Shown here: piece by piece, positions 17,086 to 26,245 of the stretch
Layout of the letters: every line of letters starts with the position of its first letter
Numbering within the stretch: the stretch's first letter is position 1
Assembly: GCF_001436375.1 (NCBI RefSeq)
Contig: NZ_AZGA01000084.1
Location: 125,183-158,861 of the forward strand
Source of the DNA: Agrilactobacillus composti DSM 18527 = JCM 14202
GTDB lineage: Bacteria > Bacillota > Bacilli > Lactobacillales > Lactobacillaceae
DNA: 33,679 bases
Direction of reading: 5' to 3'
Notes under the pieces: generated by a model
Databases searched by the model: none
What the model was told of the DNA's origin: nothing
What the model saw: only the letters and a program-made list of their open reading frames with translations
Translations under genes and position numbers: made by a program

Positions 17086-17952
17086 ATGTTGAAAAAACGC
17101 ATTCTAATGCTGTTGGGCTTGTTCATACTGGTGGGCACCTTAACCGCATGTCAAAGTGGCAGTAACAATGGCCGGTCCATCACTGCAGTTGGGTCTTCGG
17201 CCCTACAACCCCTTGTAGAAGCTGTTGGTGAAAATTATGCCAGTGCGCATTCTGGTAATTTTATTAACGTTCAAGGTGGCGGTACCGGGACTGGTCTGAG
17301 TCAGATTCAAGAAGGCGCTGTAGATATTGGGAATTCTGATCTCTATGCGGAACAAAAAAAAGGGATCAATGCTAAGAAATTAGTCGATCATAAAGTGGCT
17401 GTTGTGGGTATTACACCGGTTATTAATAAACAATTAGCCATCAAGAACTTAACAAAGAAACAACTCATCGGGATTTTCACCGGTGATATTACCAACTGGC
17501 AACAAGTTGGCGGGCCAGATCGGACCATTGTCGTGATTAACCGGGCCCAAGGTTCTGGGACCCGTAGCACTTTTGAACGTTGGGCTTTAAATGGGCAATC
17601 TTCATTGCAGGCCCAAGAACAAGATTCTACCGGGATGGTGCGCCAAATTGTGGCCAGTACGCCTGGGGCTATCAGTTACATGGCTTTTGCGTATGTGGAT
17701 AAGACGATTAAAACAGTCAATGTTGATAATATCCAACCTACTAATAAGAACGTCGAAACAAATCGTTGGCCAATTTGGTCCTACGAGCATATGTACACCC
17801 GTGGTCAGCCAAAGGGCTTAACCAAAGACTTTATCGACTATATGATGAGTGATTCGGTTCAAGAAAAAGTCGTCGGAAAATTGGGCTACATTCCTATGAG
17901 CCAAATGAAGACGACCCGTACCTTGAATGATGAATTACACATTACGAAGTAG
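17086..17952 (+). CDS. pstS: Phosphate-binding lipoprotein PstS
   Basis: PstS is the extracellular substrate-binding protein of the high-affinity phosphate ABC transporter. The 288-residue protein has a lipoprotein signal peptide with lipobox LTAC and lipidated C22. It contains phosphate-binding segments typical of PstS (AVGSSALQPLVEA near the N-terminus and RAQGSGTRSTFERWAL in the centre). The ATG at 17086 follows GGAGG by 5 bases; an in-frame ATG at 17062 lies before the ribosome binding site. Lgt, encoded at 25390, would lipidate it. Confidence 0.96.
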   Translation: MLKKRILMLLGLFILVGTLTACQSGSNNGRSITAVGSSALQPLVEAVGENYASAHSGNFINVQGGGTGTGLSQIQEGAVDIGNSDLYAEQKKGINAKKLVDHKVAVVGITPVINKQLAIKNLTKKQLIGIFTGDITNWQQVGGPDRTIVVINRAQGSGTRSTFERWALNGQSSLQAQEQDSTGMVRQIVASTPGAISYMAFAYVDKTIKTVNVDNIQPTNKNVETNRWPIWSYEHMYTRGQPKGLTKDFIDYMMSDSVQEKVVGKLGYIPMSQMKTTRTLNDELHITK

Positions 17953-17967
17953 GGAGGGAAGAGCAGC

Positions 17968-18888
17968 ATGCATGACGATATTAAAGATAGCTTATTAAAG
18001 AAATCTAGAGCTACGCGCAGTGAACAACGCGGGCGTATCATTAGTTTAACGTGCACGGCGATTATTGTTTTGATCGTCATTTCGATTTTTTACTTTGTGG
18101 CTTCTAAAGGGTTAGCAACTTTCTTCAGCAACAAAGTTAATGTCTGGGACTTCTTATCCAAGTCAATTTGGAACCCTGGCAGTACAGATAGTCACGGCAG
18201 TCCGCAAGCAGGGGCGTTACCAATGATCATTGGCTCTTTTGGGGTGACACTCTTATCGGCAATTATCGCTACCCCGTTTGCGATTGCGACGGCGATATTT
18301 ATGACTGAAATATCTCCTAATAAGGGCTATAAGATTTTACAACCTGTTACTGAATTATTGGTGGGTATCCCATCTGTTGTTTATGGGTTTATCGGTTTAT
18401 CAGTAGTCGTGCCTTTTGTCCGCCATACTTTTGGGGGCACTGGATTTGGGATTTTGGCCGGGACCTTTGTCTTGTTTGTCATGATCTTACCAACTGTGAC
18501 ATCTATGTCCGTAGACGCACTCCGGGCGGTACCACGATACTACCGTGAAGCTTCTTTAGCCTTAGGGGCGACTCGGTGGCAGACAATTTATAAAGTTGTA
18601 TTACGTTCAGCGACGCCAGGCTTAGCCACAGCCGTTATTTTTGGCATGTCCCGAGCCTTTGGGGAAGCTTTAGCGGTTCAAATGGTTATCGGTAACGCCG
18701 TATTATTACCACATAATTTGATTTCGCCAGCATCAACTTTAACCAGTGTGCTGACCATGGGCATGGGCAATACAGTCATGGGCTCTGCGGCAAATAATGC
18801 CCTTTGGTCGTTAGCATTACTGCTATTATTGATGTCCTTAGTCTTCAATTTACTCATCAACAAAATTGCCAAGAGGGGGCGGATTTAA
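17968..18888 (+). CDS. pstC: Phosphate ABC transporter permease PstC
   Basis: PstC is one of two membrane subunits of the Pst transporter. The 306-residue protein has about six membrane segments and the BPD-type EAA motif (YREASLALGATRWQTIYKVVLRSA is the region, about 191-214) that contacts the ATPase. Start ATG 17968 has GGGAGGG upstream. It abuts pstA with no gap. Confidence 0.95.
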   Translation: MHDDIKDSLLKKSRATRSEQRGRIISLTCTAIIVLIVISIFYFVASKGLATFFSNKVNVWDFLSKSIWNPGSTDSHGSPQAGALPMIIGSFGVTLLSAIIATPFAIATAIFMTEISPNKGYKILQPVTELLVGIPSVVYGFIGLSVVVPFVRHTFGGTGFGILAGTFVLFVMILPTVTSMSVDALRAVPRYYREASLALGATRWQTIYKVVLRSATPGLATAVIFGMSRAFGEALAVQMVIGNAVLLPHNLISPASTLTSVLTMGMGNTVMGSAANNALWSLALLLLLMSLVFNLLINKIAKRGRI

Positions 18889-19776
18889 GTGAATTCTAAA
18901 AAATGGAATACTGTCGCCACCGGTATCTTGTATTTCATCGCCGGTGTAATGATTTTAATCTTAGCCTTTTTATTGATTTTTATTCTTTGGAACGGCTTGC
19001 CACATGTGAGTTGGCACTTTTTAACCACCCCTGCCCGTAGTTTCCAAACCGGTGGCGGGATTGGCATTCAATTGTTTAATTCGTTTTATCTATTATTTTT
19101 AGCCATGTTAATTTCCATTCCCATTTCAATTGGCGCAGGCATCTATTTGTCTGAATATGCCAAGCAAAACTGGCTGACTAGTTTAATTCGGACATCCATT
19201 GATATTTTAAGTTCATTACCATCGATTGTTGTGGGGTTGTTTGGTTTCTTAGTATTCTCCATTCAAGCTGGTTTAGGCTTCTCTATTTTATCTGGGGCAC
19301 TAGCATTAACGGTGTTTAACCTGCCTTTATTGACTCGGAATGTGGAGGAATCATTAAATAGTATCTCTGAATCTCAAAGAGAAGCTGGCTTAGCTTTGGG
19401 CTTATCTAAATGGGAGACAGTTTTAAGGATCATCATTCCTGAAGCTTTACCAGGGATTGTCACTGGGATGATTTTAGGGGCTGGTCGTGTCTTCGGGGAA
19501 GCCGCTGCGTTGATTTACACAGCCGGCCAAAGTGCGCCAGCGCTAGATTTTACCAATTGGAATCCGTTTTATATTGCCAGTCCTTTAAACCCGCTGCGTC
19601 CTGCTGAAACGCTGGCAGTCCACATTTGGAAAATTAATTCGGAAGGTATTATGCCTGATGCAGCCCAAGTTTCAGCTGGGGCGTCTGCCGTCTTAATTAT
19701 TGCAGTCTTGATTTTCAACTTTGGCGCACGATTTATCAGTTCGCGGGTTTACGGCAAGATGACAGGAACGAAGTAA
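18889..19776 (+). CDS. pstA: Phosphate ABC transporter permease PstA
   Basis: PstA is the second membrane subunit. The 295-residue protein has about six membrane segments and an EAA loop (QREAGLALGLSKWETVLRI). The GTG start at 18889 follows the pstC stop directly; its ribosome binding site (GAGGGGG) lies within the end of pstC. Thirteen bases separate it from pstB. Confidence 0.95.
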   Translation: MNSKKWNTVATGILYFIAGVMILILAFLLIFILWNGLPHVSWHFLTTPARSFQTGGGIGIQLFNSFYLLFLAMLISIPISIGAGIYLSEYAKQNWLTSLIRTSIDILSSLPSIVVGLFGFLVFSIQAGLGFSILSGALALTVFNLPLLTRNVEESLNSISESQREAGLALGLSKWETVLRIIIPEALPGIVTGMILGAGRVFGEAAALIYTAGQSAPALDFTNWNPFYIASPLNPLRPAETLAVHIWKINSEGIMPDAAQVSAGASAVLIIAVLIFNFGARFISSRVYGKMTGTK

Positions 19777-19789
19777 TAGGAGATAGCTA

Positions 19790-20599
19790 ATGCAAAATTA
19801 TTCTGCTGACGACAAATTTATTCGAGAATTAGACCCTAAAGATCATGAAATTTCAATTTCCACCGAAGATTTACATGTTTTTTATGGGGAATCTGAGGCG
19901 ATTCATGGGGTGTCCTTACCCTTTGAACGTTTCAAAATCACAGCGCTGATTGGGGCTTCCGGTTCCGGGAAATCCACTTATTTACGGAGCTTAAATCGGA
20001 TGAATGATAACATTGATGGTACGCGGGTCACGGGTAAAATTATGTATCGGGATTTGGATATCAACAGTCAAAATATTAATGTCTATGAAATGCGCAAGCA
20101 CATTGGCATGGTGTTCCAGCGACCTAATCCCTTTTCTAAGTCGATTTATGATAATATTACCTTTGCACCAAAGCGTAATGGGGTGCGTGATAAAGAAACT
20201 TTGGATGAGTTAGTCGAAACAACTTTAAAACAAGCGGCTTTATGGGATCAAGTCAAAGATGGCTTAGGGCAAAGTGCGCTTTCCTTATCAGGTGGCCAGC
20301 AACAGCGGTTGTGTATCGCCCGGGCCATTGCTATGAAACCAGATATCCTACTGTTAGATGAGCCTGCCAGTGCCTTGGATCCAATTTCCACATCAACAGT
20401 TGAAGACACCTTGTTGGCTTTAAAGGATCGTTATACGATCATTATCGTAACGCACAATATGCAACAAGCTGCCAGAATTAGTGATTACACGGCATTCTTT
20501 CATTTAGGCAATGTTTTAGAATTTGACGAGACCAGCAACGTCTTTCAACGGCCTAAGATTACGGCTACTGAAGATTATGTTTCTGGGCGCTTTGGGTAA
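19790..20599 (+). CDS. pstB: Phosphate ABC transporter ATPase PstB (first copy)
   Basis: This is the ATPase subunit of the Pst transporter. The 269-residue protein has Walker A GASGSGKST (55-63), signature [14 protein letters not shown], and Walker B ILLLDEPASALDP. It has about 15 more N-terminal residues than the second copy. Walker B is followed by ASALDP where the second copy has TSALDP. Tandem pstB genes are common in lactobacilli and streptococci. Confidence 0.95.
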   Translation: MQNYSADDKFIRELDPKDHEISISTEDLHVFYGESEAIHGVSLPFERFKITALIGASGSGKSTYLRSLNRMNDNIDGTRVTGKIMYRDLDINSQNINVYEMRKHIGMVFQRPNPFSKSIYDNITFAPKRNGVRDKETLDELVETTLKQAALWDQVKDGLGQSALSLSGGQQQRLCIARAIAMKPDILLLDEPASALDPISTSTVEDTLLALKDRYTIIIVTHNMQQAARISDYTAFFHLGNVLEFDETSNVFQRPKITATEDYVSGRFG

Positions 20600-20610
20600 G
20601 GAGTTAAATT

Positions 20611-21378
20611 ATGGCTGATGACAAAAATAAAATTATAACTGCATCAGATGTACATCTGTTTTATGGCCGCTTTGAGGCTTTGAAGGGTATCACTTTAGAC
20701 TTTGCACAAAAAGATATCACTGCTTTGATTGGGCCTTCAGGCTGTGGCAAATCAACTTTTTTACGGACACTCAATCGGATGAACGACTTAATTCCAGGGG
20801 TTACCATCACGGGTAATGTGATGCTCCACGGCGAAAATATTTACGCGCCAGCCACCGATACGGTAGCGTTACGTAAAGAAATCGGCATGGTTTTTCAGCA
20901 ACCTAACCCATTTCCATTTTCAATTTATGAAAATGTCGTCTATGGATTGCGCCTTGCCGGTATTAGGGATCGCCGCGTTTTGGATGAAGCGGTTGAAACC
21001 AGCTTGCGCCAAGCAGTTATTTGGGATGAAGTAAAAGATAAGCTCAACCAAAGTGCGTTATCCTTGTCAGGAGGTCAACAACAGCGGGTTTGTATCGCGC
21101 GCGTTTTGGCCGTTAAACCAGACGTTATTTTATTAGATGAACCTACAAGTGCCTTGGATCCTATCTCCAGTGGCCAAATTGAAAATATGTTGCTTGAATT
21201 ACGGGATGAATATACTATTATATTAGTAACACACAACATGCAACAAGCATCTCGAATCTCGGATAAAACTGCCTTTTTCTTACAGGGTAATTTAATCGAA
21301 TTCGCGGATACTAAGACGATCTTCTTGAATCCGCATGAAAAAGAAACCGAAGACTATATTTCTGGTCGGTTCGGTTAA
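20611..21378 (+). CDS. pstB2: Phosphate ABC transporter ATPase PstB (second copy)
   Basis: The 255-residue protein has Walker [10 protein letters not shown] (41-49), signature [14 protein letters not shown] and Walker [14 protein letters not shown]. It is clearly paralogous to the preceding gene (shared [10 protein letters not shown]-type helix and an [10 protein letters not shown]-terminus) but well diverged, so the duplication is old. It may form a heterodimer with the first copy or be an alternative subunit; the sequence does not decide. It starts 11 bases after the first copy ends. Confidence 0.95.
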   Translation: MADDKNKIITASDVHLFYGRFEALKGITLDFAQKDITALIGPSGCGKSTFLRTLNRMNDLIPGVTITGNVMLHGENIYAPATDTVALRKEIGMVFQQPNPFPFSIYENVVYGLRLAGIRDRRVLDEAVETSLRQAVIWDEVKDKLNQSALSLSGGQQQRVCIARVLAVKPDVILLDEPTSALDPISSGQIENMLLELRDEYTIILVTHNMQQASRISDKTAFFLQGNLIEFADTKTIFLNPHEKETEDYISGRFG

Positions 21379-21392
21379 GAGGGGGCAATGGA

Positions 21393-22067
21393 ATGCGACA
21401 AATTTTTGAAGAAGAATTAAATGAGTTACACGTCCGTTTTTCAGAAATGGGTATGATGGTCAATGAAGCTATCTATAAATCTGTTCGTGCTTTCATCGAC
21501 CATGATAAAGAATTGGCTCGAGATGTGATCAACAGTGACCAACAAATCAACAAACGTGAAGTGGATCTAGAACAGCGTTCCTTTGAAATGATTGCGCTCC
21601 AACAACCCGTTACATCCGATTTACGGATGATCGTAACGGTTATGAAGGCCAGTTCTGACTTGGAGCGCATGGGGGATCATGCTGTCAGTATTGCCAAATC
21701 TACCATTCGGGTAAAAGGCAATCGTCGGGTACCGGCTATTGAAAAAGATATCGCCGATATGTCTGAAGTCGTTAAGAATATGGTAGATGAGGCTTTGGAT
21801 GCTTATGTTAAAGAAGACGAAAAGCGGGCTTTAGAAATTGCCAAAGTTGATGATAAGATCGATGGCTTTTCTGATAAAATTTATAAAGCATGTATTGAAG
21901 AAATGCAACATGATCCCAGCACAGTTGTGGGAAGTATGGATTATTTGTTAGTGGCCTCTTATCTGGAACGAATCGGCGACTATGTCACCAACATCTGTGA
22001 ATGGGTCGTTTACCTTAAAACCGGTAAAATTGTGGAGTTAAGTTCTAACTTAGATGATACTATGTAA
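21393..22067 (+). CDS. phoU: Phosphate signalling protein PhoU
   Basis: PhoU negatively regulates PhoR signalling and Pst activity when phosphate is plentiful. The 224-residue all-helical protein has the two PhoU repeats, each with its metal-binding E/D motif (LERMGDHAVSIAK and LERIGDYVTNICE). The ATG follows GAGGGGG. It is the last gene of the pst operon and is followed by a strong terminator. Confidence 0.96.
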   Translation: MRQIFEEELNELHVRFSEMGMMVNEAIYKSVRAFIDHDKELARDVINSDQQINKREVDLEQRSFEMIALQQPVTSDLRMIVTVMKASSDLERMGDHAVSIAKSTIRVKGNRRVPAIEKDIADMSEVVKNMVDEALDAYVKEDEKRALEIAKVDDKIDGFSDKIYKACIEEMQHDPSTVVGSMDYLLVASYLERIGDYVTNICEWVVYLKTGKIVELSSNLDDTM

Positions 22068-22086
22068 CAGGCAGCAATTGTGATTT

Positions 22087-22127
22087 AAAGCTACATCTCG
22101 GAGATCTGCCAGAGGTGTAGCTTTTTT
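22087..22127 (+). terminator. Terminator after phoU
   Basis: AAAGCTACATCTC pairs with GAGGTGTAGCTTT (one G-U pair) around a 12-base loop and is followed by T residues. It ends the phosphate operon. Confidence 0.9.
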
Positions 22128-22238
22128 AGCGCTTGGGCCGGACGTTAAAATCAATCTTTGGACCTATGTTTTTCTAGGGGATTCCAGTCATAATGTAAGA
22201 GTAATGAAGTCTAGGAAATCAATTTGGAGGCTTATCCT

Positions 22239-23684
22239 ATGAATGAGAGACAAAGAATTCTTGATTTAGTTAAAAAAGGCGTTATTTCTTCTGAAGAAGC
22301 CCTTGTATTATTGGAAAATTTGGAATTACATGACACTGAAGACCAAGCATCTGCTGACACAGCTGACAAACAAAGTACACCTGATTCTGAAAAGGAACCA
22401 AGTTCTGAATACAGTGAGTTGAAAATTAAACAAGAGACTTTAGCCGAACAGCTCAAGTCCATCGATCATCAAATTCAAGCCGCAAAAGAGCAAATTACAG
22501 TCTTAGATACCATGGAAGATTTGGAAGGCCTTAGCGATGCGAAGAATGAAGAACGGACTAGCTTAAAACAACGGGTCAATGATTTGACCCAAACCCAGGC
22601 GGCTGTTCGCAAACAATTAAATGATGTGACCGACGATTTGAAGCAATACCAAGCTGATCATCATTTAGAGGGCGATCATGCTTTTGAGGATTTTGCTGGG
22701 AATTGGCGGGAAAATGCCAGTGGCACGTTATCTGATTTCACGAAACGGTTAACGGATGCTGGTAGTCAAGTGGGATCTTTCGTGCGGGATTCTGTCAGTA
22801 ATCTGATGGATAACGTAGATTGGAAAGATATCAACGTTAAAGTACCAGGACTGGCCACCGCTGAATTTGAACATGAATTTCTATATGAAAATAACCAAGC
22901 TAAGGTGTTAGATTTAAGCTTGGCTAACGGCACCATTAAATTTGAACCTTCTGAAAATGATAACATCGCTGTGAACGCCAAGGTCAAACTCTTTGGCAGT
23001 ATGAGTGAAGCCACACCGTTTGAAGCTTTCCTAGCTCGGGCTAACATTGATGTGTCAAATGATCGTTTCGTATTCCAAGTTCCTAATAAACGCGTTAAAG
23101 CGGACTTAATTGTTTATTTACCACAACGGACCTACGATCATATCAATGTTAAAATGCTCAATGGTAATTTGAAAGTTACCAATTTTGCTGGGACTGACTT
23201 CTATGCTAAAACAGCTAATGGCCAATTGGACTTTGAAGATAGCCGTTTAACTTACCTAGAAGCTGAGAATGTGAACGGCGATATCCAAGTCGAAAAGGGT
23301 CAAATCACCGACACTATTTTGACCACAGTCAATGGCAACGTCATTGTTTCCGGGAATGTGCATACGGGCCAATTTACCACAGTTAATGGCGAAGTCCGGG
23401 GCACTACTGAGAATTTGGATTTGCATAAATTTGCTGCTAATTCAGTCAATGGGAATGTTAAATTAGCGCTAAGTCCAGAATTAGCTTTAAAGGCCGAAGT
23501 TAAAACCAGATTCGGGCAAATCAAAAATCGGCTGGCAGACATCACTTTAGACGACCAAGCTGATGCGCGGGGCCGTAAACAAGCTAGTTTTGAGCGGGGT
23601 GATCAAACTGATCCAGCGGTAATTGATTTATCTACAACGGCTGGTAATATCTTATTGAAGGATACCAACCAAGCAGACGAGTAA
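22239..23684 (+). CDS. LiaX-like DUF4097 envelope-stress protein
   Basis: The 481-residue protein starts with a helical SHOCT-like segment (MNERQRILDLVKKGVISSEEALVLLENL). A charged coiled-coil region follows (about 45-135), then a C-terminal repetitive beta-strand DUF4097 domain (about 210-475) with recurring VNGNV/ANGQL/VNGDI turns. This organisation and the following PspC gene match LiaX, the enterococcal sensor/regulator of cell-envelope stress and daptomycin response. No signal peptide is visible. ATG 22239 follows TTGGAGG; the TTG at 22224 lies inside the ribosome binding site. I found no convincing -35 in the 110-base upstream gap, although CATAAT at 22189 could be a -10. No LiaFSR-type genes are in the window. 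Confidence 0.8.
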   Translation: MNERQRILDLVKKGVISSEEALVLLENLELHDTEDQASADTADKQSTPDSEKEPSSEYSELKIKQETLAEQLKSIDHQIQAAKEQITVLDTMEDLEGLSDAKNEERTSLKQRVNDLTQTQAAVRKQLNDVTDDLKQYQADHHLEGDHAFEDFAGNWRENASGTLSDFTKRLTDAGSQVGSFVRDSVSNLMDNVDWKDINVKVPGLATAEFEHEFLYENNQAKVLDLSLANGTIKFEPSENDNIAVNAKVKLFGSMSEATPFEAFLARANIDVSNDRFVFQVPNKRVKADLIVYLPQRTYDHINVKMLNGNLKVTNFAGTDFYAKTANGQLDFEDSRLTYLEAENVNGDIQVEKGQITDTILTTVNGNVIVSGNVHTGQFTTVNGEVRGTTENLDLHKFAANSVNGNVKLALSPELALKAEVKTRFGQIKNRLADITLDDQADARGRKQASFERGDQTDPAVIDLSTTAGNILLKDTNQADE

Positions 23685-23718
23685 GCGCAGTAACTATAAT
23701 AAATTTGGAGGCATTAAA

Positions 23719-24003
23719 ATGGCACGTAAAAAATTAACAAAATCAAATAACAAAGTATTTGGCGGGGTCCTAGGGGGGATTGCGGAATATTTCGACTGGG
23801 ATCCTACCGTGTTACGGGTTCTTTATGCAGTAATCTCATTCTTTTCTTCCGGCTTCCCAGGAATCTTAGTGTACTTGATTTTAATGTTAGTAATGCCAGA
23901 TGCCCCGAAAAGTTCAGATTCAATGCGAACTGGTACTTCTAAGCCCCGCAAAGATGTGACCAATTCATCTGATACCAAAGATGATAACTGGAGTGATTAT
24001 TAA
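23719..24003 (+). CDS. PspC-domain small membrane protein (LiaY-like)
   Basis: The 94-residue protein has the PspC domain (KVFGGVLGGIAEYFDWDPTVLRVLYAV through a hydrophobic helix to about residue 60) and a hydrophilic tail. PspC proteins act in membrane-stress responses; next to a DUF4097 gene this corresponds to enterococcal LiaY. The tail at about 75-94 fits PRKD[VI]T.S..KD..NW.D[YF], a motif repeated at the end of the next protein. The ATG follows TTGGAGG, the same ribosome binding site as the upstream gene. The stop overlaps the next start by one base. Confidence 0.88.
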   Translation: MARKKLTKSNNKVFGGVLGGIAEYFDWDPTVLRVLYAVISFFSSGFPGILVYLILMLVMPDAPKSSDSMRTGTSKPRKDVTNSSDTKDDNWSDY

Positions 24004-24275
24004 TGATTAGCTGCCTTGTATTGGCTTTGATCATTCCTTTGATAATACTCATTGTCGTGGCCATTGTGTTTGGCTTCATGGCGTTGTTGTTTACCATTTT
24101 GCGCTTTGTTTTACCATTGATTATTATTGTGGCAGTGATTTGGGCGATTTTAAATCATACCAATCGGCGACCACCTAGCGGGCCAAGACGGCCTAATCCA
24201 ACTAGACCTCGGCCTCGGAAAGATATCACTGATTCGACAACGCATAAAGATAACGATAACTGGAATGATTTTTAA
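24003..24275 (+). CDS. Small membrane protein with Pro/Arg-rich linker (LiaZ position)
   Basis: The 90-residue protein has two closely spaced very hydrophobic helices (about 3-28 and 30-50). A linker rich in proline and arginine (about 54-70) follows, with a C-terminal segment at 71-90 nearly matching the tail of the preceding PspC protein. I do not recognise a family. It occupies the place of LiaZ in lia-type operons but does not look like the holin-family protein found there. The ATG overlaps the pspC stop as TAATG, so translation is coupled; a terminator follows. Confidence 0.78.
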   Translation: MISCLVLALIIPLIILIVVAIVFGFMALLFTILRFVLPLIIIVAVIWAILNHTNRRPPSGPRRPNPTRPRPRKDITDSTTHKDNDNWNDF

Positions 24276-24306
24276 ACCGGTTTGGACCTATAGATTGGCA
24301 TAAATT

Positions 24307-24345
24307 GGAGGTTTCACAAAACTATTGTTTTGTAGACCTCCTTTT
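24307..24345 (+). terminator. Terminator of the lia-like module
   Basis: GGAGGTTT-C-ACAAAA pairs with TTTTGTAGACCTCC (one bulge, one G-U pair) and is followed by TTTT. It separates the stress module from hprK. Confidence 0.86.
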
Positions 24346-24371
24346 GCTATTCTAGTGGTCGATTTTATAGT
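24344..24371 (+). promoter_or_regulatory. Possible promoter of hprK
   Basis: TTGCTA at 24344-24349 and TATAGT at 24366-24371 are 16 bases apart; TAGTAT at 24368 is an alternative -10 with 18-base spacing. The site directly follows the upstream terminator, as expected for the start of a new unit. Confidence 0.45.
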
Positions 24372-24410
24372 ATGATTGACTCATACAGATTATAAAAAGG
24401 GGCAATAGCA

Positions 24411-25376
24411 TTGGCTGATAAAGTAAGTGTGGCACAAATCGCAAAAGCGACCAATCTAACTGTTTATTCAGGCGAAGCGTTATTAGATAAGAAATTCATT
24501 ACAGTTAGTGATATTTCACGACCGGGGTTAGAGTTGACCGGTTATTTTAATTTTTATCCCCGAGAGCGGATTCAATTATTCGGTAAAACTGAGATTTCAT
24601 TTTCAAAAAACATGACGAGTGCTGAGCGGCTGGTGGTTTTAAAACAAATGGCAACCCCAGAAACACCAATGTTTTTGGTATCCACGAGTTTACCAGTCCC
24701 TGAAGAAATGTTGACAGTTAGTAAGAAATTCAATGTGCCAGTTTTGGGCTCTAAATTACCCACTACCCGGCTGGCCAGCTTGTTGACGGAGTATTTGGAT
24801 AAGCAATTGGCTGAACGCCGCTCGATCCATGGCGTATTGGTGGATATTTATGGCGTTGGAATTTTGATCACTGGTGATTCTGGTGTGGGTAAAAGTGAGA
24901 CTGCCCTAGAATTGGTGAAGCGCGGGCATCGATTGATTGCTGACGATCGGGTGGATGTTTATCAACAAGATGAACAAACAATTATTGGTGAGGCACCAGC
25001 TATTTTAAGACACTTATTGGAGATTCGGGGCATTGGCATCATTGATGTGATGAATTTATTTGGTGCCGGGGCTGTGCGCGAAGAGACACCGGTTGATTTG
25101 ATTATTCATCTGGAGAATTGGTCCCCAGATAAGAGCTATGATCGTTTGGGATCAGGTGAGCAGCGGCAAAGTATATTCGATGTAGAAGTTCCTAAAATCA
25201 CGGTGCCCGTTAAAGTTGGCCGTAATTTGGCAATCATCATTGAAGTGGCAGCTATGAACTTTAGAGCTAAATCCATGGGTTATGATGCCACGAAGGTTTT
25301 TGAAGAGAATCTTAACGTCTTGATTCAGCAAAATGAAGCTCAAGATGAACACCCAAAGGATACCGATAAGAAGTAA
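24411..25376 (+). CDS. hprK: HPr kinase/phosphorylase
   Basis: HprK phosphorylates and dephosphorylates HPr at Ser46 and so controls CcpA-dependent catabolite repression. The 321-residue protein has Walker [10 protein letters not shown] (155-163), H140 in the conserved SIHG, D178/D179 in IADDR, and the family signature [20 protein letters not shown] (203-222). The start is TTG 24411, downstream of AAAAAGGGG. lgt starts 13 bases after its stop; the hprK-lgt pair is conserved across lactobacilli. Confidence 0.97.
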   Translation: MADKVSVAQIAKATNLTVYSGEALLDKKFITVSDISRPGLELTGYFNFYPRERIQLFGKTEISFSKNMTSAERLVVLKQMATPETPMFLVSTSLPVPEEMLTVSKKFNVPVLGSKLPTTRLASLLTEYLDKQLAERRSIHGVLVDIYGVGILITGDSGVGKSETALELVKRGHRLIADDRVDVYQQDEQTIIGEAPAILRHLLEIRGIGIIDVMNLFGAGAVREETPVDLIIHLENWSPDKSYDRLGSGEQRQSIFDVEVPKITVPVKVGRNLAIIIEVAAMNFRAKSMGYDATKVFEENLNVLIQQNEAQDEHPKDTDKK

Positions 25377-25389
25377 TGGAGATGTTATC

Positions 25390-26235
25390 TTGAGTGAATT
25401 AGCACTGGGCGCGATTAATCCAATTGCGCTAACGCTAGGCCCTTTACAGGTGCGCTGGTATGGCTTAATTATTACGGCTGGTGTGGTGATTGCGGTGATT
25501 TTGACCCTGCGTGAGGCCAATCGCCGTCAAATTATGCCAGATGATATTGTGGATTTGATTTTATGGATGCTGCCGATTTCCATCATCGGCGCTAGAACTT
25601 ATTACGTGGTGTTTCAATGGCCTTATTATGCCCAAAACCCTGGGGATATTATTAAAATCTGGCAGGGGGGTATTGCAATTTATGGGGGCTTGATTGCGGC
25701 CATGATCGTGATTATTGTCTTTTGCATGAAGCGCTTGATTCCCACTTGGCTATTATTGGACATCATTGCCCCAACCGTTTTACTAGCCCAAGCCATGGGG
25801 CGTTGGGGTAATTTTATGAACCAAGAAGCCTTTGGGGCCAAAACCACGGCGGCTTTTTTACATGGGTTACATATTCCCCAATTCATTATGAATCAAATGT
25901 GGATCAATGGGGCCTATCGGCAACCGACATTTCTTTATGAATCCACAGGCACGTTATTAGGATTCATCGTTTTAATGAGTTTACGACATCGCTTACATTT
26001 ATTTAAACAGGGCGAAATATTTTTAAGTTATTTGATTTGGTATGGTATTGTGCGGGCGATTGTAGAAGGCATGCGGACGGATAGTCTTATGTGGGGACCA
26101 ATTAGAGTCTCCCAAGCCTTGTCAGTTATTCTGGTTATCTTTGCAATTGTCATGATATTTTATCGCCGCTACCATGACCCAAAGCTGCCTTGGTATTTAG
26201 ACGGCAGTGGATTGAAGTATCCCTACGAACGATAA
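25390..26235 (+). CDS. lgt: Prolipoprotein diacylglyceryl transferase
   Basis: Lgt transfers diacylglycerol from phosphatidylglycerol to the lipobox cysteine of prolipoproteins such as PstS. The 281-residue membrane protein has about seven hydrophobic segments and the Lgt signature [10 protein letters not shown] at 137-146. TTG 25390 follows GGAG by eight bases; an ATG at 25333 is in frame but lies inside hprK without a ribosome binding site. It is followed after 10 bases by gpsA. Confidence 0.95.
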   Translation: MSELALGAINPIALTLGPLQVRWYGLIITAGVVIAVILTLREANRRQIMPDDIVDLILWMLPISIIGARTYYVVFQWPYYAQNPGDIIKIWQGGIAIYGGLIAAMIVIIVFCMKRLIPTWLLLDIIAPTVLLAQAMGRWGNFMNQEAFGAKTTAAFLHGLHIPQFIMNQMWINGAYRQPTFLYESTGTLLGFIVLMSLRHRLHLFKQGEIFLSYLIWYGIVRAIVEGMRTDSLMWGPIRVSQALSVILVIFAIVMIFYRRYHDPKLPWYLDGSGLKYPYER

Positions 26236-26245
26236 AGGAGAGTAT

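Noticed and set aside
20611-21378. Second pstB as an assembly duplication
   Set aside because: The two copies differ throughout in protein sequence, including Walker A and N-terminal length. Tandem pstB genes are normal in lactobacilli.
22128-22238. A specific LiaR- or CesR-type operator before the LiaX-like gene
   Set aside because: I could not match a consensus with confidence; only weak partial repeats are visible.
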